From contig JABSSW010000083.1 in assembly GCA_018902385.1 (NCBI GenBank), positions 41,802 through 105,801 of the forward strand: DNA of 64,000 nucleotides. The letters run 5' to 3'. This DNA comes from Physcia stellaris. Lineage: Eukaryota; Ascomycota; Lecanoromycetes; Caliciales; Physciaceae. The notes beneath the pieces are model-generated. The model was not told the DNA's origin. It saw nothing but the letters and a program-made list of their open reading frames with translations, and ran no database searches. A program made the position numbers and the translations under genes. How positions within the stretch are numbered: position 1 is the first letter of the stretch; the number at the start of each line of letters is the position of its first letter. Positions 1 through 11,308 of this stretch are shown here, piece by piece.

Positions 1-2841
1 ATTCAATATAAATGAGCAATTTTGTCGTAAATTCATTAAAAATGTAATCAATTTTCGAATTGCTTTTCAACGTCAAAGTCAACAAAAATTTCAAAAAAAT
101 TTAATTTGATACATAATGAGTTTAATGTAAAAAAAAAGATTTTCATTTAAAATGAAACATATAGAAAATAATACATATATAATGAATTATGCGCTCGAAT
201 TACAATTCAATAAAAAAACAAATAAAAATTTCAAAAAAAATATAACGTGAAAAAAAGTCAAATACTAATAATGATCATTTGAAAAAAACACACATTTATA
301 ATGAACATTGAAATTATATCAATATAAAAAATGAATTTTTTTTTTTTTTGCAAATTTTTCATGTATCGAAAAATTTGATAAAATATCGATGAATTTTCGT
401 TTCATGTTTCATTTTTTTCGAAACGAAAATTATTTGTTTCACGATTTTCGTTATATGCGTAATGATAATTAACAACAATTTTCATTTTAAACGCATGAAA
501 TCAAATACATTCGTTTTTATCATAAATTTTATGAATTCAAATTGCGATATAAACAGAAATTTTGTCATTCGAAATTTTGAAAATTTCAAACGTTAATTGT
601 TGACGAAATGCAAATTTTTGAAAAAATTTTCATTGATTAAATGCATTTATAATGAATTAACAAAAATATATCACATTTTTAATGAAATTTATTTTTGATA
701 ATTATTTCGAGTATTTTTTGTATGAGAAATCGCAAATGTATTATGAACAATTTTTTGCATTGTTTCATATTTAAAGAATGTATCATCAATATTTTTTTGT
801 AAATCGACAAATTTTAAATCAATATTGATTTCGTTTATAGAAAATTTTCGATTAATATTGTTCGTTGTCGATAAATTTTTCGAATTCAAATAAACAAATT
901 GTTGTTTCAAAAATTGAAACATATCACAAAATGAAATAACAATTTGATTTCAATGAATATATATTAAAATTATTCAATAATATTGACAATGTTAATGATG
1001 AACAAATGATTGAAATCGAAAAATCATTAAATTTTTTTGTACAATTTTATTGCATTTGATTCGTTTAAATTTCAAAAATTTTACACAATTATCAACACAT
1101 TATCAACGAATTCAATTATATTGTAATTCAATCAAACATGTCTCGAAATTCAAAAAAAAACAAACAACGAACAAATGTTAAAAAAATTCAAAATTTACGA
1201 ATTCATACAAAACAATATTTCAATATCAACGAAAATGTTGAAAATGACAAACGATTATCGAAAAAACAACAACAATTTTTGAAATAAATTGATGAATATC
1301 ACGCACAAAATGAATTCATTTTAAAAAAAATTGAACAAAGATAATCGTCAAATGAACATCAAAAAATTGCACGAAAAATATGAATTATCAAACAAAATAT
1401 TACGTTAATAATGAAATTTATTAATATAAATATCAATTTTGATGTCGTTTTTTCAATCGATATTTTTTAAAATGTTTTCACGAAAAACGAACGTTTCGTC
1501 ATTACGTTCACAAAAAATGAATCATTTATCAATGTTTTTGTATCAAAATTTTTCACGATTTCATTTTCAAATTTCGTTAAAAATGTATCAATTTTCATTT
1601 TTCAAATTACATTTACATTTTATTTTCAACATTACGTTTTTTTTTTCAAATTTCGAATTCAAACATCATTTTGAACGAAAACGTACAAAATGTCATTAAA
1701 AATGTTGTCGTCGATAAAATTGATAAATTTATTTTTTCGTTATTTATGAAGCAAATTTTTTTTTTCGTTCAAAACGAAAAGTAAAAAAAATAATTCATTA
1801 AAAAGAAAATTTTTGTTCATGCAAAATATCAAAATTGCATATTTTTTGAAAAATGTTTCAATTTTTAATATATCAAATTTTGCACGAAATGTTTCACAAT
1901 TATTCGACGAATGAAACAAATTCGATATATTTGTTATACGCGAAATATTCATATTTTTACGTTATTGAAATGAAATTTATCGACAAAAATCGATCATTTG
2001 AAAAGTTTTGAAAAAATTTTACAACGATTGAAAAATACGTTTTTAATGAATTCATCAATCAATTTTTCGTTAAAAGTGTATGAACGTTCAAATTTTTTAT
2101 ATTTAACGAAATTTGTGTTTTTCGCGTTAAATTTATTTGAAATTTTTGTGAATTTCATCGTCGAAATACAAATTAAAAACTGTTTTTATTAAAAATGAAT
2201 TCATCGTTTTTTTTTTTTTTTTTTTTTTTATGAATTTTGTTTCGTTTTTTTTCACAAAATTAAATTAGAAATTCGAAATTTTTTCTTTATGAAAATGTTT
2301 CATTAAATATAAAGAAATTTTCATAATGTTTATATTAAATGTCATGTGTTTTAAAAACGTTAAATTTGTTTAAAATTTTTCAATTTTTTTCGTTGAAATA
2401 CAAATTAAATATGTCATTCATTTTAAATGAATTTATTTTCAAACATTACATTTATAATGAATTTTTTTGACTTTTTTTTTTACAGATGATTATTCAAAAA
2501 TTTTAAAAATTTTCGAATCGTGATGCGTTTTGAACGTTTCATACGACAATAAATAAAAAAAAAAAAATTTCGATTTTTTATTTACACGAAAATTATAAAA
2601 TCTATTCGTCAAAATCGAAAATTATTGAATGAAAAACATTCAACAAAAACGAAAAAATGTTTATCGACGAGCAATGAAATAAACATTTTAATTACAAAAA
2701 TCGAAAAAATTCGTTATTACAATAATGATAATGCAATTGTTCGTATTTATTGTAAACATATTCATCAATTTACAATGTGAAATTTTGAAAAAAAAAATAA
2801 CGTGAAAAAAAATAACGTCGAAAAAAATAATGCGAAAAAAA
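1..2841. other. Decayed AT-rich sequence, no recognisable gene
   Basis: Only short open frames of low-complexity Asn/Lys/Phe/Ile-rich peptide are present, and they share no domain I recognise. Long A and T homopolymers (for example around 2,200-2,230) are common. It is probably ancient repeat sequence mutated beyond recognition. Nothing else is seen. Confidence 0.7.
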
Positions 2842-3140
2842 ATCATTGACAATGTATGATACAAAATTTTGCGAATTTTTGTAAATTTTCTCGACGTTTC
2901 GATGTTTTTTTTCATTTTCAATGAACATTACACATAAAAAAATTATTGATAATGTATGATACAAAATTTTGCGAATTTTTGTAAATTTTTTCGACGTTTC
3001 GATGTTTTTTTTTCATTTTCAATGAACATTACACATAAAAAAATCATTGATAATGTATGATACAAAATTTTGCGAATTTTTGTAAATTTTTTCGACGTTT
3101 CGATGTTTTTTTTTTTTCATTTTCAATGAACATTACACAT
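2842..3140. repeat. Tandem repeat, three copies of about 100 bp
   Basis: A unit holding aatgtatgatacaaaatttt, a gtttcgatg run and aatgaacattacacat recurs with the first motif starting at 2,851, 2,951 and 3,052, giving a period of 100-101 bp. Copies are nearly identical apart from T-homopolymer length and a few C/T or A/G changes. A shorter, poorer repeat of about 18 bp (poly-A plus taacg/taatg) lies just upstream at about 2,785-2,850. The function is unknown; it may be a satellite remnant or the tail of an old element. Confidence 0.85.
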
Positions 3141-3487
3141 AATTTAAATTAACGTGTATTGAATTTTGCGCAATTTTTTTGAAATTTTTTAATTTTTGTT
3201 CATTAAAAACAAGTTTGTTCGTGAATTTTTTCAAAAAAATTTCATGCAAAGCTTCAGAATTAGAACTAATTTGCATATCAACAAACACAATTTTGACAAC
3301 GAAATAATTTTCAAAGTTTCAAAACTATTGCGATCATGAATCGATTTTTGTCATTTTTGCAACATTGAAATGCGCTTATCTTGCTTTACAATTGTAGCTA
3401 GATAAGTGAAAATTATATGAAATGAATGTTTGATGTGCAAGTTGCGAAACATCTGTACGAACGCATTGCATTTTTTGATGATTGATC
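3141..3487. repeat. Old dispersed repeat flanking the Gypsy insertion
   Basis: The stretch at about 3,310-3,480 resembles 12,535-12,690 in the same orientation. Shared landmarks are 'actattgcgat', an 'atcgatt' string, 'gaaatgcg', 'ttgcttta' and 'gtttgatgt'. The 7.8-kb Gypsy element therefore seems to have landed in, or beside, an older repeat family that has a second copy about 9 kb away. No coding content is visible. Confidence 0.55.
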
Positions 3488-3492
3488 GAAAT

Positions 3493-3684
3493 TGTTGATG
3501 TATTGGATGTAAGAAGCTTAATTAGTTATTTAGAAGTCAATGGCCAGATATATATCATAGTAATTACATAAGTCAAGTCACTCAGTTGACTGAATGTCAA
3601 TTGATTGACTAAGTGCTAGATACAGAAAGTCTGTCTATTCATCTGACAATCTTCAAATCCTAATCATAATGCCAATTCATAACA
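3493..3684 (-). repeat. LTR (3' LTR relative to element transcription)
   Basis: This is a 192-bp direct repeat of 11,112-11,303, starting TGTTGATGTA and ending TTCATAACA. It differs from its partner at 24 sites, all of them transitions in CpY or RpG context. It is preceded by the target duplication GAAAT at 3,488-3,492. Confidence 0.95.
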
Positions 3685-4119
3685 ATCTGTTTCAATAAAA
3701 AGAAGTTAGCATTCGACCCGATGCTATTCATAGTCATACTATCATTCATACTTCATATCCATATCATATCTCTCAGCTGAATCGAGGAAAGCGACGAATC
3801 AGAACGTTGAAAAATTCGACGATGTTAAAGAAATTCGTAGCTTGATCAGCTGATTTGGTTAGCGAAATTGAAATGACGACGAAGCTAGCTAACGAAATCT
3901 TAAACGAAATGACAACGGCAAAGCTCTGCTTAGAAAGTAAAATAGCTTGCGAAATTGACTCGAAATATTTTGAGAATATTGCTTTAACTGAGAAAATCGA
4001 TGACATTGATGATCTTTCTTTAATTCTCGAAGTTGACGTTGTTGATGATGATGAAACTGACGATGATAAGACTAGTCAATCTGATAAAATAGTTTGATTC
4101 ATAGTTGTTTCGTAGTCAT

Positions 4120-4260
4120 TGACTAGATTCGTGACATTTTCGAGTTCTGAAAGATTTCGTCATATATCATGTTTTGATTCGTAATCTTTTCACTCAACAA
4201 GATACTTAACGCCTCGCTTCTTGATTATGCGCTTGTTGATGATGCGTGACAATTCAAAGA
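4120..4260 (-). pseudogene. Chromodomain remnant at the C-terminus of the Gypsy integrase
   Basis: On the minus strand the frame reads a short basic stretch (KRIIKKRGVKYLVE), then an aromatic-containing KDYES segment and RNLSEL. This is the layout of the chromodomains found after integrase in chromoviruses. The two positions where the family has tryptophan, after LVE and after HDI, are both TGA codons. Chromodomains of this type are thought to steer integration to heterochromatin, which fits the AT-rich location. Confidence 0.75.
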
Positions 4261-4899
4261 ATTTGACGTTAGTTGTATCGTCGTTCACGAAGACGGAATC
4301 AAAATGATTTGATTTAGATCGTTTGAAAAAATCAGCCGATGAAAACGGGCATTTTTTCAGTTGAATTACGCTGAAAACCGGATGAATAAATCAGTTGCTG
4401 GAAATATTCAGTCGATAGATCAGACGATCAATTTTCTCGATGATAGTGAAAGATTCAACGAATTGTTGGTCATATTTCTTGCTGATAGTCGAAAATATAT
4501 TATAGTTTTTGTGTAGTTTGATGAGCGCGACATTTTCTTGTTTCATGAACATAGATTGATGTTTTTTGTCATAGTGAAATTTAGCATTTATTTGATCAAA
4601 GATTATGACATCATTAGCATCTTAACGAGTGATAAAACGGCGTTTCTTTAGCGTGAATTCGAAGATATCGACGTCGATAAACTTAGTCAAATCAGTGATT
4701 TGAATTGAAATAAAGTCATAGACGATTTCATTTGGAAAATTGTCAATGTTAGTTGAATTGTTGAAGTTTCGTTGTACTTGCGACAAAACGTTAGGTCAGA
4801 GGTCAGAATATTTCAGCGTAAAAATCAGAAAACGAAAGACGATTTCAACGGTTTGATTAATTCGTTCCGACAAGTCGTCCGTTTGAGAATGATAAATAG

Positions 4900-5536
4900 C
4901 TGAATACAAGAGTTTAATTTCTAGTTTGATAAACATGACAATTCACATGTTCGATAGAAACTTTCTGTCACGATTCGAGATAATAGTTTTAGGTAATTTC
5001 CAATCAGTCATATCTAGACGATTTAGCAAGACATGATTTCATTGCGCAATTGTTCATGTGTTTTTGTTTGAAACTAGCACTATACGCTTGAAATATTTAC
5101 AGCTAATCGGCATCACGCAGTCGAATTGATCGATTCGTGACTTTGATAGAGTCAAAATGAAATCGATAGTAATAGTGTGAAAGAGAATATTCGAAGTGAA
5201 TATAGATTGCAGTGAATCATAGAATTTGTGCCGACGTGTTTGATATGTTTGACATTTCGGACAGTGCTTAAGAAAATTTTTGAGATATTTGAACAAGTCA
5301 CGAATGTAGTAGAAAGTTGCTATTTTCTCATAGCAACGAACGAAATTTGAATGACTATCATCGTGAGCGACGATTAGAATATTCTGAATAGTTGAGTGAG
5401 ATATGCACAGTCGATGAGATTCGTAAACGTGATTGTCAGTGATGAAATTATCAAATCGAAAAATTAGTTCATTAATCTCCCGATAAAAAGAAAGCTTGAC
5501 GACGTTCTCGTCGTTTTTATTTTGTTGATTTAGCAT
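4900..5536 (-). pseudogene. Gypsy integrase remnant
   Basis: The open part (5,054-5,536) holds an HHCC-type zinc-binding region, with two His near HDDSHS and CPKCQ further on, followed by the start of the catalytic core with an Asp in TITIDF. Below 5,054 the same frame continues through TGA codons into a region with SNRDRKFL and HSQTD, typical of the core. Integrase would insert the cDNA; this copy cannot make a full-length enzyme. Confidence 0.8.
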
Positions 5537-5551
5537 TGAGCATATTTTTTT

Positions 5552-5914
5552 TCAATTCAGATCGCTGATGTAATTTGCGACAAGTTTTTTGCGAAAATTT
5601 TTTTCAATTTTCACTAAAACTGTCGTGAAAAGAGTATCGAGCTCGTTTTTTTCGAGTGTTACGTCAGTATTGAAGCTGACTAAACGAGAAAGAGCGTCAG
5701 GCACAATGTGTTGCTTGTTCGATTTGTGACGCAGTTCGACGTCGAATCGTTGAATATAGTCAAAAGCGCGAACAAGTCGAAAATTGAGCTTGTCAGTGAA
5801 AGTTGTAGTCATGCTGATCTGTTTAGTTATGCCTAGAGTCGCGTCATGATTCGTGAAAATGATAGTGAAACGCTGCTTCGAGAAGTCGATTAAATGTTTT
5901 ATTTTTTTTAGCAT
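5552..5914 (-). pseudogene. Gypsy RNase H remnant
   Basis: The minus-strand frame ends with RLVRAFDYIQRFDVELRHK and then PDALSRL. This is the well-known C-terminal motif of the Ty3/Gypsy RNase H region, where the family has an RH.G..N..PDALSR pattern. The preceding part, with FTNHDATLGI, matches the usual active-site Asp neighbourhood loosely. It is separated from the RT and integrase frames by stops. Confidence 0.75.
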
Positions 5915-6033
5915 TCAGATTATATCAGCGAACTCTAGTTCGATGAATCAGTATTTTGTTTTCGCGTTCGTTAGAAGTCGACTAAAAAACAAAATAGATT
6001 CGATAGTTTTTTAGGCGAATATTTTTTATCATT

Positions 6034-6934
6034 TCATTTGACGCTATTTTTCACATGATATATCATGTCAATTAGTTCAAATTTCTTGTTAGCATCGAGG
6101 TCGACGTATAGTTTTTTACGAAAATCCGAATGAACGAGATAGAAAGACTTAGCTAGCAGAGATTGTAATGTTTGAAAGAAAATTAACTCTTCAATAGTGA
6201 AATTTTTAATTCTAGTGTTGCGTGAGTAGATTTTTCTGACATTGTCAGTTACAGATTCGTCGTGAAGTAGTTCAGTCTTCAGTTTTTGAAGCGATTTGAA
6301 CATTTCAACGTATCAAGGTACATAATTTCGTAGTCAGTTCGTGAGATTCAAATACGTTTTCAGCAGTTGCAAAATAATAAAAAAAAACAAGCGTGAAATA
6401 GTTTTCAGCTTTTTCTCAGCGATGGTTAGTTCAAGAAAGTCAATCTTCTGATTTAGCAAGTGAACAGTGAGGTAATCAATGAAAGTTTTTTTCGATTTGA
6501 TAGAAATGTTGTTAATTTTGAGCATATCGAAGATTTGCTTGAAATGAGTTAAATGTTTTTGTAAAATGTTTGAGTGAACGACGATATCGTTTACATATGT
6601 TTTAGCGAAAGCTCGAAACGATCGAAACAATCGATCGATTTGACGTTGTACGTAAACAGAAAAATTTTTGTAATTTATCACAGTTACGTTGAAACTTTCT
6701 TGATTTTTATGTGTGATCACAGTCAGTTTATGTTTGTCGTCTGAATGAATTTTTCATTGATAAAAAAAAGCTGAACAATTCAGCACAATAATGTATTGAC
6801 ATTTTAAAACAGCTGAAATTATGTCGGATTGAAGAGATAAAGAATACACATTCGATTGAATGATAGCGTTGAGATTTCGAATATTTACAACAGATCGATT
6901 TTTTTTTTTGTCGTTGATTTTTTTTCATACACAA
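6034..6934 (-). pseudogene. Gypsy reverse transcriptase remnant
   Basis: The segment 6,334-6,720 contains THKNQESFNV, YVQRQIDRL and TYVNDIVVHS, which correspond to RT palm motifs. The catalytic YVDD box is YVND here, so one catalytic aspartate is asparagine (a G->A change after A). The frame continues at 6,728-6,934 across a TGA where the family has tryptophan (FFYQ then stop). A C-terminal connection segment lies at 6,034-6,303. Polymerase activity is not expected. Confidence 0.8.
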
Positions 6935-7509
6935 AACACAAAATAATTAAATGAAATAAATTCGTCGATTCAATTAAGTTTATTTGATTCATGTAGTTTG
7001 TCAAAAGTTTCGTCGACAAGTTTTTTATTTTTTTTGTTTAAAAAGTATATTTTAGTTTTGTCAGGTATTTTTTGCTTTCAGTTCGACTTGAGCGAAATTC
7101 TCATTCAGTTTTTCTGAGATAGCTTGACAAAGTTTGTGTTTTTTCAAATATTTGAATAGATTGACATCAGTTTTGTGATAATTTGCACGACATCGTCGCT
7201 AGATCGATGAATGATGACGTCATTATCAAAAATGATTTTTGTCGAAAGCTTCAGGTCAGTTTTTGGCTTCGCATTTTTCAAGTTTGAAATAGTTGAAGTT
7301 TCGCTTGTGAAAACTAAAAATTGGAAGTCGTTATAACAAGTTGGCGAAAACTGAACATCTAATTTTGAAAAAGTTTGACGTTGCGACAGAATCGAATTGT
7401 GAAAAATTTTCGAAGCTGCGATTGTAACGGCGATAGTTTCAAAAATAAAAAGGTTATTATCATTCAGCACGTTGATGACGACGTAGATCGCGACGATGAT
7501 TTTCTTGAA
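6935..7509 (-). pseudogene. Gypsy linker between protease and RT
   Basis: A 108-codon open frame (7,144-7,470) lies on the element strand between the protease and RT regions. It is rich in Ser, Thr, Asp and Ile and has no motif I recognise. Position and strand make it part of the former pol polyprotein. The remainder is broken by stops. Confidence 0.55.
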
Positions 7510-8214
7510 TCAGTTAGTTTTATGTTTTTGAGCAAAACGTCGTAGAGTTAAATCGACGACGTGGCTAGTTTCGTCGACGTGAATTTGAAAAACATTGATG
7601 TAGTTTATTTCGATTATGTGATCGACGCGATAATTTCGAGATATATGAACGGTTTGATTGTTTTCATTGCGAACGATAATTTGCTTAATATTGAAGTTTA
7701 TTAAGTGAACGTAAAGTGAGAGTTTCAGCTCATTCGACTCAAAAAAATAATCTCGATCGGATGAGACAGTCGTATAGTGCATTGGAAGAACTAGCTCGAA
7801 ACGAAAAAATATTACAGTGATTTTACGAGCATGAATCGAAGTTTGAATAGCTATTTTAGACGTTCGAATTTTTAAATTAGCGATAATTTCACAGTTTTCG
7901 ATGTAAGTTGTTTTTTTAAATATGCTAACATCGATTTTTTTTGATTCAATAACGTCATTGTTCAGTAGCATGTTAGTCTTGAGATTGTCGATCAAATGAA
8001 TTTTTTTGATGATTTTAGTTCTAATTGTGACGTCATTTTTTTGGTCAGAAAAGTACATAGATAGAATAGCATACTCGGTTGTCATGTGCTTGTCGACATT
8101 TAGTTCACGTATTGAAATGAATGTAGTCATGATTTTAATAGACACATCCGAAGCTTGTTTCTTGAAGAATTGACGATCACAAAAAGTTATTTCAGCGTCG
8201 GTGTCTAAACACAT
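7510..8214 (-). pseudogene. Gypsy aspartic protease region remnant
   Basis: A 234-codon open frame begins with CLDTDAEITFCDRQF, the place of the retropepsin active-site motif D-T-G. The glycine position is Asp, which a G->A change after G would explain. The rest (IPxR-like and long hydrophobic/charged stretches) matches the protease-linked part of the second copy at 57,021-57,992 in order and spacing, including a DRxFF segment after the active site. Loss of the active-site glycine predicts an inactive protease. Confidence 0.75.
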
Positions 8215-8265
8215 AGATTCGGCATCAGCTGTAGAAAATAAAACTACATGAATACGTGCATAGTT

Positions 8266-10589
8266 TCAGTCTCGAAAGTCATGATCAGTGTCGACGTTTT
8301 TGTTGAAGTCGACGTCTGAAACAATGATGAGAATCGATGCAGATTTAGTTTTTTCAGGAAAATCGAAATGAGCATTTGTGAGAGATTTTGACGTTTTTGA
8401 TACAATAGTTGAGTCAGAATCGATGATTTCGATTCTCGATTGCGTGATAGATGAGTTCGTAAGTTCGTCTGACTTTGAAGTTGTCAGAAGTTTTCTAGTT
8501 GAATTTCGAATAATCACACTAATGCTTTGAGTAGTCATAATAATAGAAGAGAATTGATTAGATACATTTGCTGAATAAATCAAGCTAGTTTTGTCAAAAC
8601 AGTCGAAACGAAGATGTTCGTGTAATTTATTGTTGAAGAAAAAGTCATTGTTACACTTTTTGCAGATAGTTATCTTATTCGATTTTGACAAAAGCATTTT
8701 TGACGTGATCAAATAGACAGCGTTGTCATTTTCGTTTTCGAAATCGTTGTAAGAAATTGATTGATAATATGAAATATTTTTTGAAACATGATAGTCGTCA
8801 GCATTCTTTTCGTCAAAATAGTTTTTTTCAGCTTTTTCAGCTTCGTTATTCTCGTCAACGTTGTAGATTTTAGTCTTGTCAGACTTGTCAAATCTTCTGA
8901 CGTTTGGCTTGTTGAACTTCTGATTCGAAACGAATTCGCTTGAGAATTTTAGCAGAAGAGGTTGTCTTGCAGTCGACAAGACAGTTGAAAATGAATCGAA
9001 AGGTTTTTGCTGATAGTTTTTTGAAAATTGACGAGACTGATAACTTGATTGAGATTGATAAGCTGAATTTCTATACTGATATGAGTTGTAGCCCGAAAGC
9101 GATCACATATACGCTTGATTTGAATAGAAAAGATTGGCGTAGGATTGTTGATTAGAATCGTCTCTATCTCGATTTTGCTTATTTGGTCGATTAGATCGAT
9201 CAGCATTATTACTGGAATCTGAGTTGCTAGCTTGATCGCGATGACGAGTTGTCATATTCATTCATACATTTTTTTTCGCATTCAGCTGATTCAAAAATGT
9301 AGTCAAAGTGATATTTTCGAACGGTTCGGAAATTTGAGCTCGAAAGTTCAGTTCGAGATTATTTCAGACAATGATACATTGATGAAATATTGATGGAAAG
9401 TTTGCAGTTTTGACATGTCGAAAAATATTTTGCATGTAAGTTCGAGATTTGCGTTCTCGACGAGCGTCGACATAAATGTAGTTTTCGATTTGTAGTTTTT
9501 TCAGAACAGTCGACGTTCGTTTTTTGAATCGCTTGATGAAATGAGTGCATCAGCGTTCAATACTGATTTTTCGAAAAAAGTTTTTTTCAATTTCAATTAG
9601 TTTCGCGTTATATCAGGTTAAGGCATCGTTTTTTAGACAGATAGACATCAGCTTCTTGATTTTAAGACCGGATGAGATTTTTTTCAGATTTTTAAGATGA
9701 TCAGTAAAAATGAAAACGTTTCGATAAAAGTTGTGTCGATCAGAGTTGACAATGAATTGATTTGTGCCGATTGAATTTTCATAGTCAGAATCAAAGTAGT
9801 TCACATTTTCGACAGATTTGAAAGCTGATTGTAAAATATTGTTGACAGCAGAAGATGTTTCAGTTGCGAATCGAGACATCGAAACGAACGCGATAGTCAC
9901 GATCATGATGTCATTTCACAAAGCTTGATTCATTCCAGTTGACGGCGGAATTATTGAAGACATGTTGCGACGAATTTTTTCGATCTGAGTGAAAAAAAAT
10001 GTCTGACTATTGTCAGTCTGAATGCTGACTGAGCGACGTTCACTGTTCGTGATATCTGACTCGACAATAAACTGACGAGAAACGTTTAGGTCAAAATCAG
10101 AATTAGTGATGAGCGAGTAGCTAGAAACTATTGACGAGAAGGTAAAATCACGGATTTCTGAATTGCTATTTCGTCGAAATCTTGAGTTAATAGAAACTTC
10201 AGACTGAATAGCTGTAGGAATTTCGAATCGGATAGAAGTATCGAGTCTGGATACGAGAGATTGCTCATTCGGAAGCTGTACACGAAATACTGAAAATGAC
10301 GACGAACTGTTAACAGACGAACTAGTTACGATTTCGAGTCTAGTTGAGAAGCTTCGAAAGACGTTCGATTGTCGAAAATCGACAATGTCGATTCGAAATT
10401 GATTCAAGGCGTTTTGCAATGAGACAACGTCGTCAATTCATTGAAATGAGTAGACAGCGTCGTGAGCTCGTGTTCTAGAAAATTTGTAGGTTTTAGCAAT
10501 GAGAATCTCAATCGTACGTCTATTTTCGTTGCTGAGCAGTGAACTGAAAAAATGGTCAGTTTGCAGAAATTCGTGTATCGATCACGCAA
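8266..10589 (-). pseudogene. Gypsy gag-like region with a C2HC zinc finger
   Basis: Several broken frames (10,404-10,589; 9,916-10,419; 9,613-9,906; 8,266-8,979) lie between the 5' LTR and the protease. They are Ser/Asn/Gln-rich as in gag. The frame at 8,266-8,979 holds a zinc-finger-like motif CKKCNNDFFFNNKLHEHL...C (C-x2-C-x3-F-x5-L-x2-H-x4-C) at about 8,605-8,670. The same pattern recurs in the copy on the other flank at about 56,905-56,975. Gag would form the particle and bind RNA. Confidence 0.65.
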
Positions 10590-11111
10590 GCTGAGTAATC
10601 TGATTAGAAACTGAAGTCAAAATGCCGAAAAGGTGTTAAGAAAGTGTCTGAGATTGTCTTTCTAGTCAGTGGTAGAATGTAGAAGACTTTTTAGACTAGT
10701 CGGAAAATTTTTTCAGTCATAGAAAGTTTGCGGCAGAAAGCAGATACAAATCAAAAAAATGTAGTAATAGCTTATTGCAAAAAGAACAGTCTGATATCAA
10801 GAGATGACTCCAAAACGAGACAACGAACGTAGGTGAAAAAAAGAAAAAACTGAAAAAAAAGAAAATTCAAATAGATGAGATTTGGCTTCACTCAACGAAA
10901 AGATGCGAAATTGGCAGGTTACATCGATGACGAATCAAATGCTTCGATTGATGACGTAGTTAGTCTGACTCGACGCAGCGATAATGCAATGAAGCACATC
11001 GAAAAGAAAGACTGTCTTGATGATGAGATAGTACAAGTTGACTGATTTCTGATTGCTGCTAGCTATAGCTAGCGAACTGATTTGATGATGTGGTAGATGA
11101 TGCTATCAGAT

Positions 11112-11303
11112 TGTTGATGTATTGGGTGTAAGAAGCTTAATTAGCTATTTAGGAATCAATGACCAGATATATATCATAGTAATTACATAAGTCAAGTCAT
11201 TCAGTTGATTGAGTGTCAGTTGATTGATTAGATGTTAAGTACAGGAAGTTTGTCTATTCATCTGACAGCCTCCAAGTTCTAGTCATAATGTCAATTCATA
11301 ACA
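11112..11303 (-). repeat. LTR (5' LTR relative to element transcription)
   Basis: This is a 192-bp partner of 3,493-3,684 with the same TGTTG and AACA ends. It is followed immediately by GAAAT (11,304-11,308), the target-site duplication. The promoter and polyadenylation signals expected of an LTR cannot be recognised. Confidence 0.95.
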
Positions 11304-11308
11304 GAAAT

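Larger units (their letters stand above)
3493..11303 (-). mobile_element. Ty3/Gypsy chromovirus-type LTR retrotransposon, inactivated
   Basis: This element is 7,811 bp, bounded by two 192-bp LTRs (3,493-3,684 and 11,112-11,303) that begin TGTTG and end AACA. Both outer edges carry the same 5-bp duplication, GAAAT (3,488-3,492 and 11,304-11,308), so the ends are secure. Reading the minus strand from right to left, gag-like, protease, reverse transcriptase, RNase H, integrase and a C-terminal chromodomain follow in Ty3/Gypsy order. Every frame is broken by stops, most of them TGA where tryptophan is expected. LTR identity is 168/192. I saw no convincing tRNA primer site or polypurine tract, which the mutations may have erased. 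The element is dead as it stands. Confidence 0.95.

Noticed and set aside
2842-3140. CRISPR-like array
   Set aside because: The repeats are about 100 bp and directly adjacent, without unique spacers, in a eukaryotic genome.
3493-11303. Mitochondrial DNA or an alternative code with TGA = Trp
   Set aside because: AT-richness and TGA at Trp sites suggest it, but the domains are those of an LTR retrotransposon with a target duplication, other stops occur, and adjoining nuclear genes use TGG. Mutation explains TGA better.
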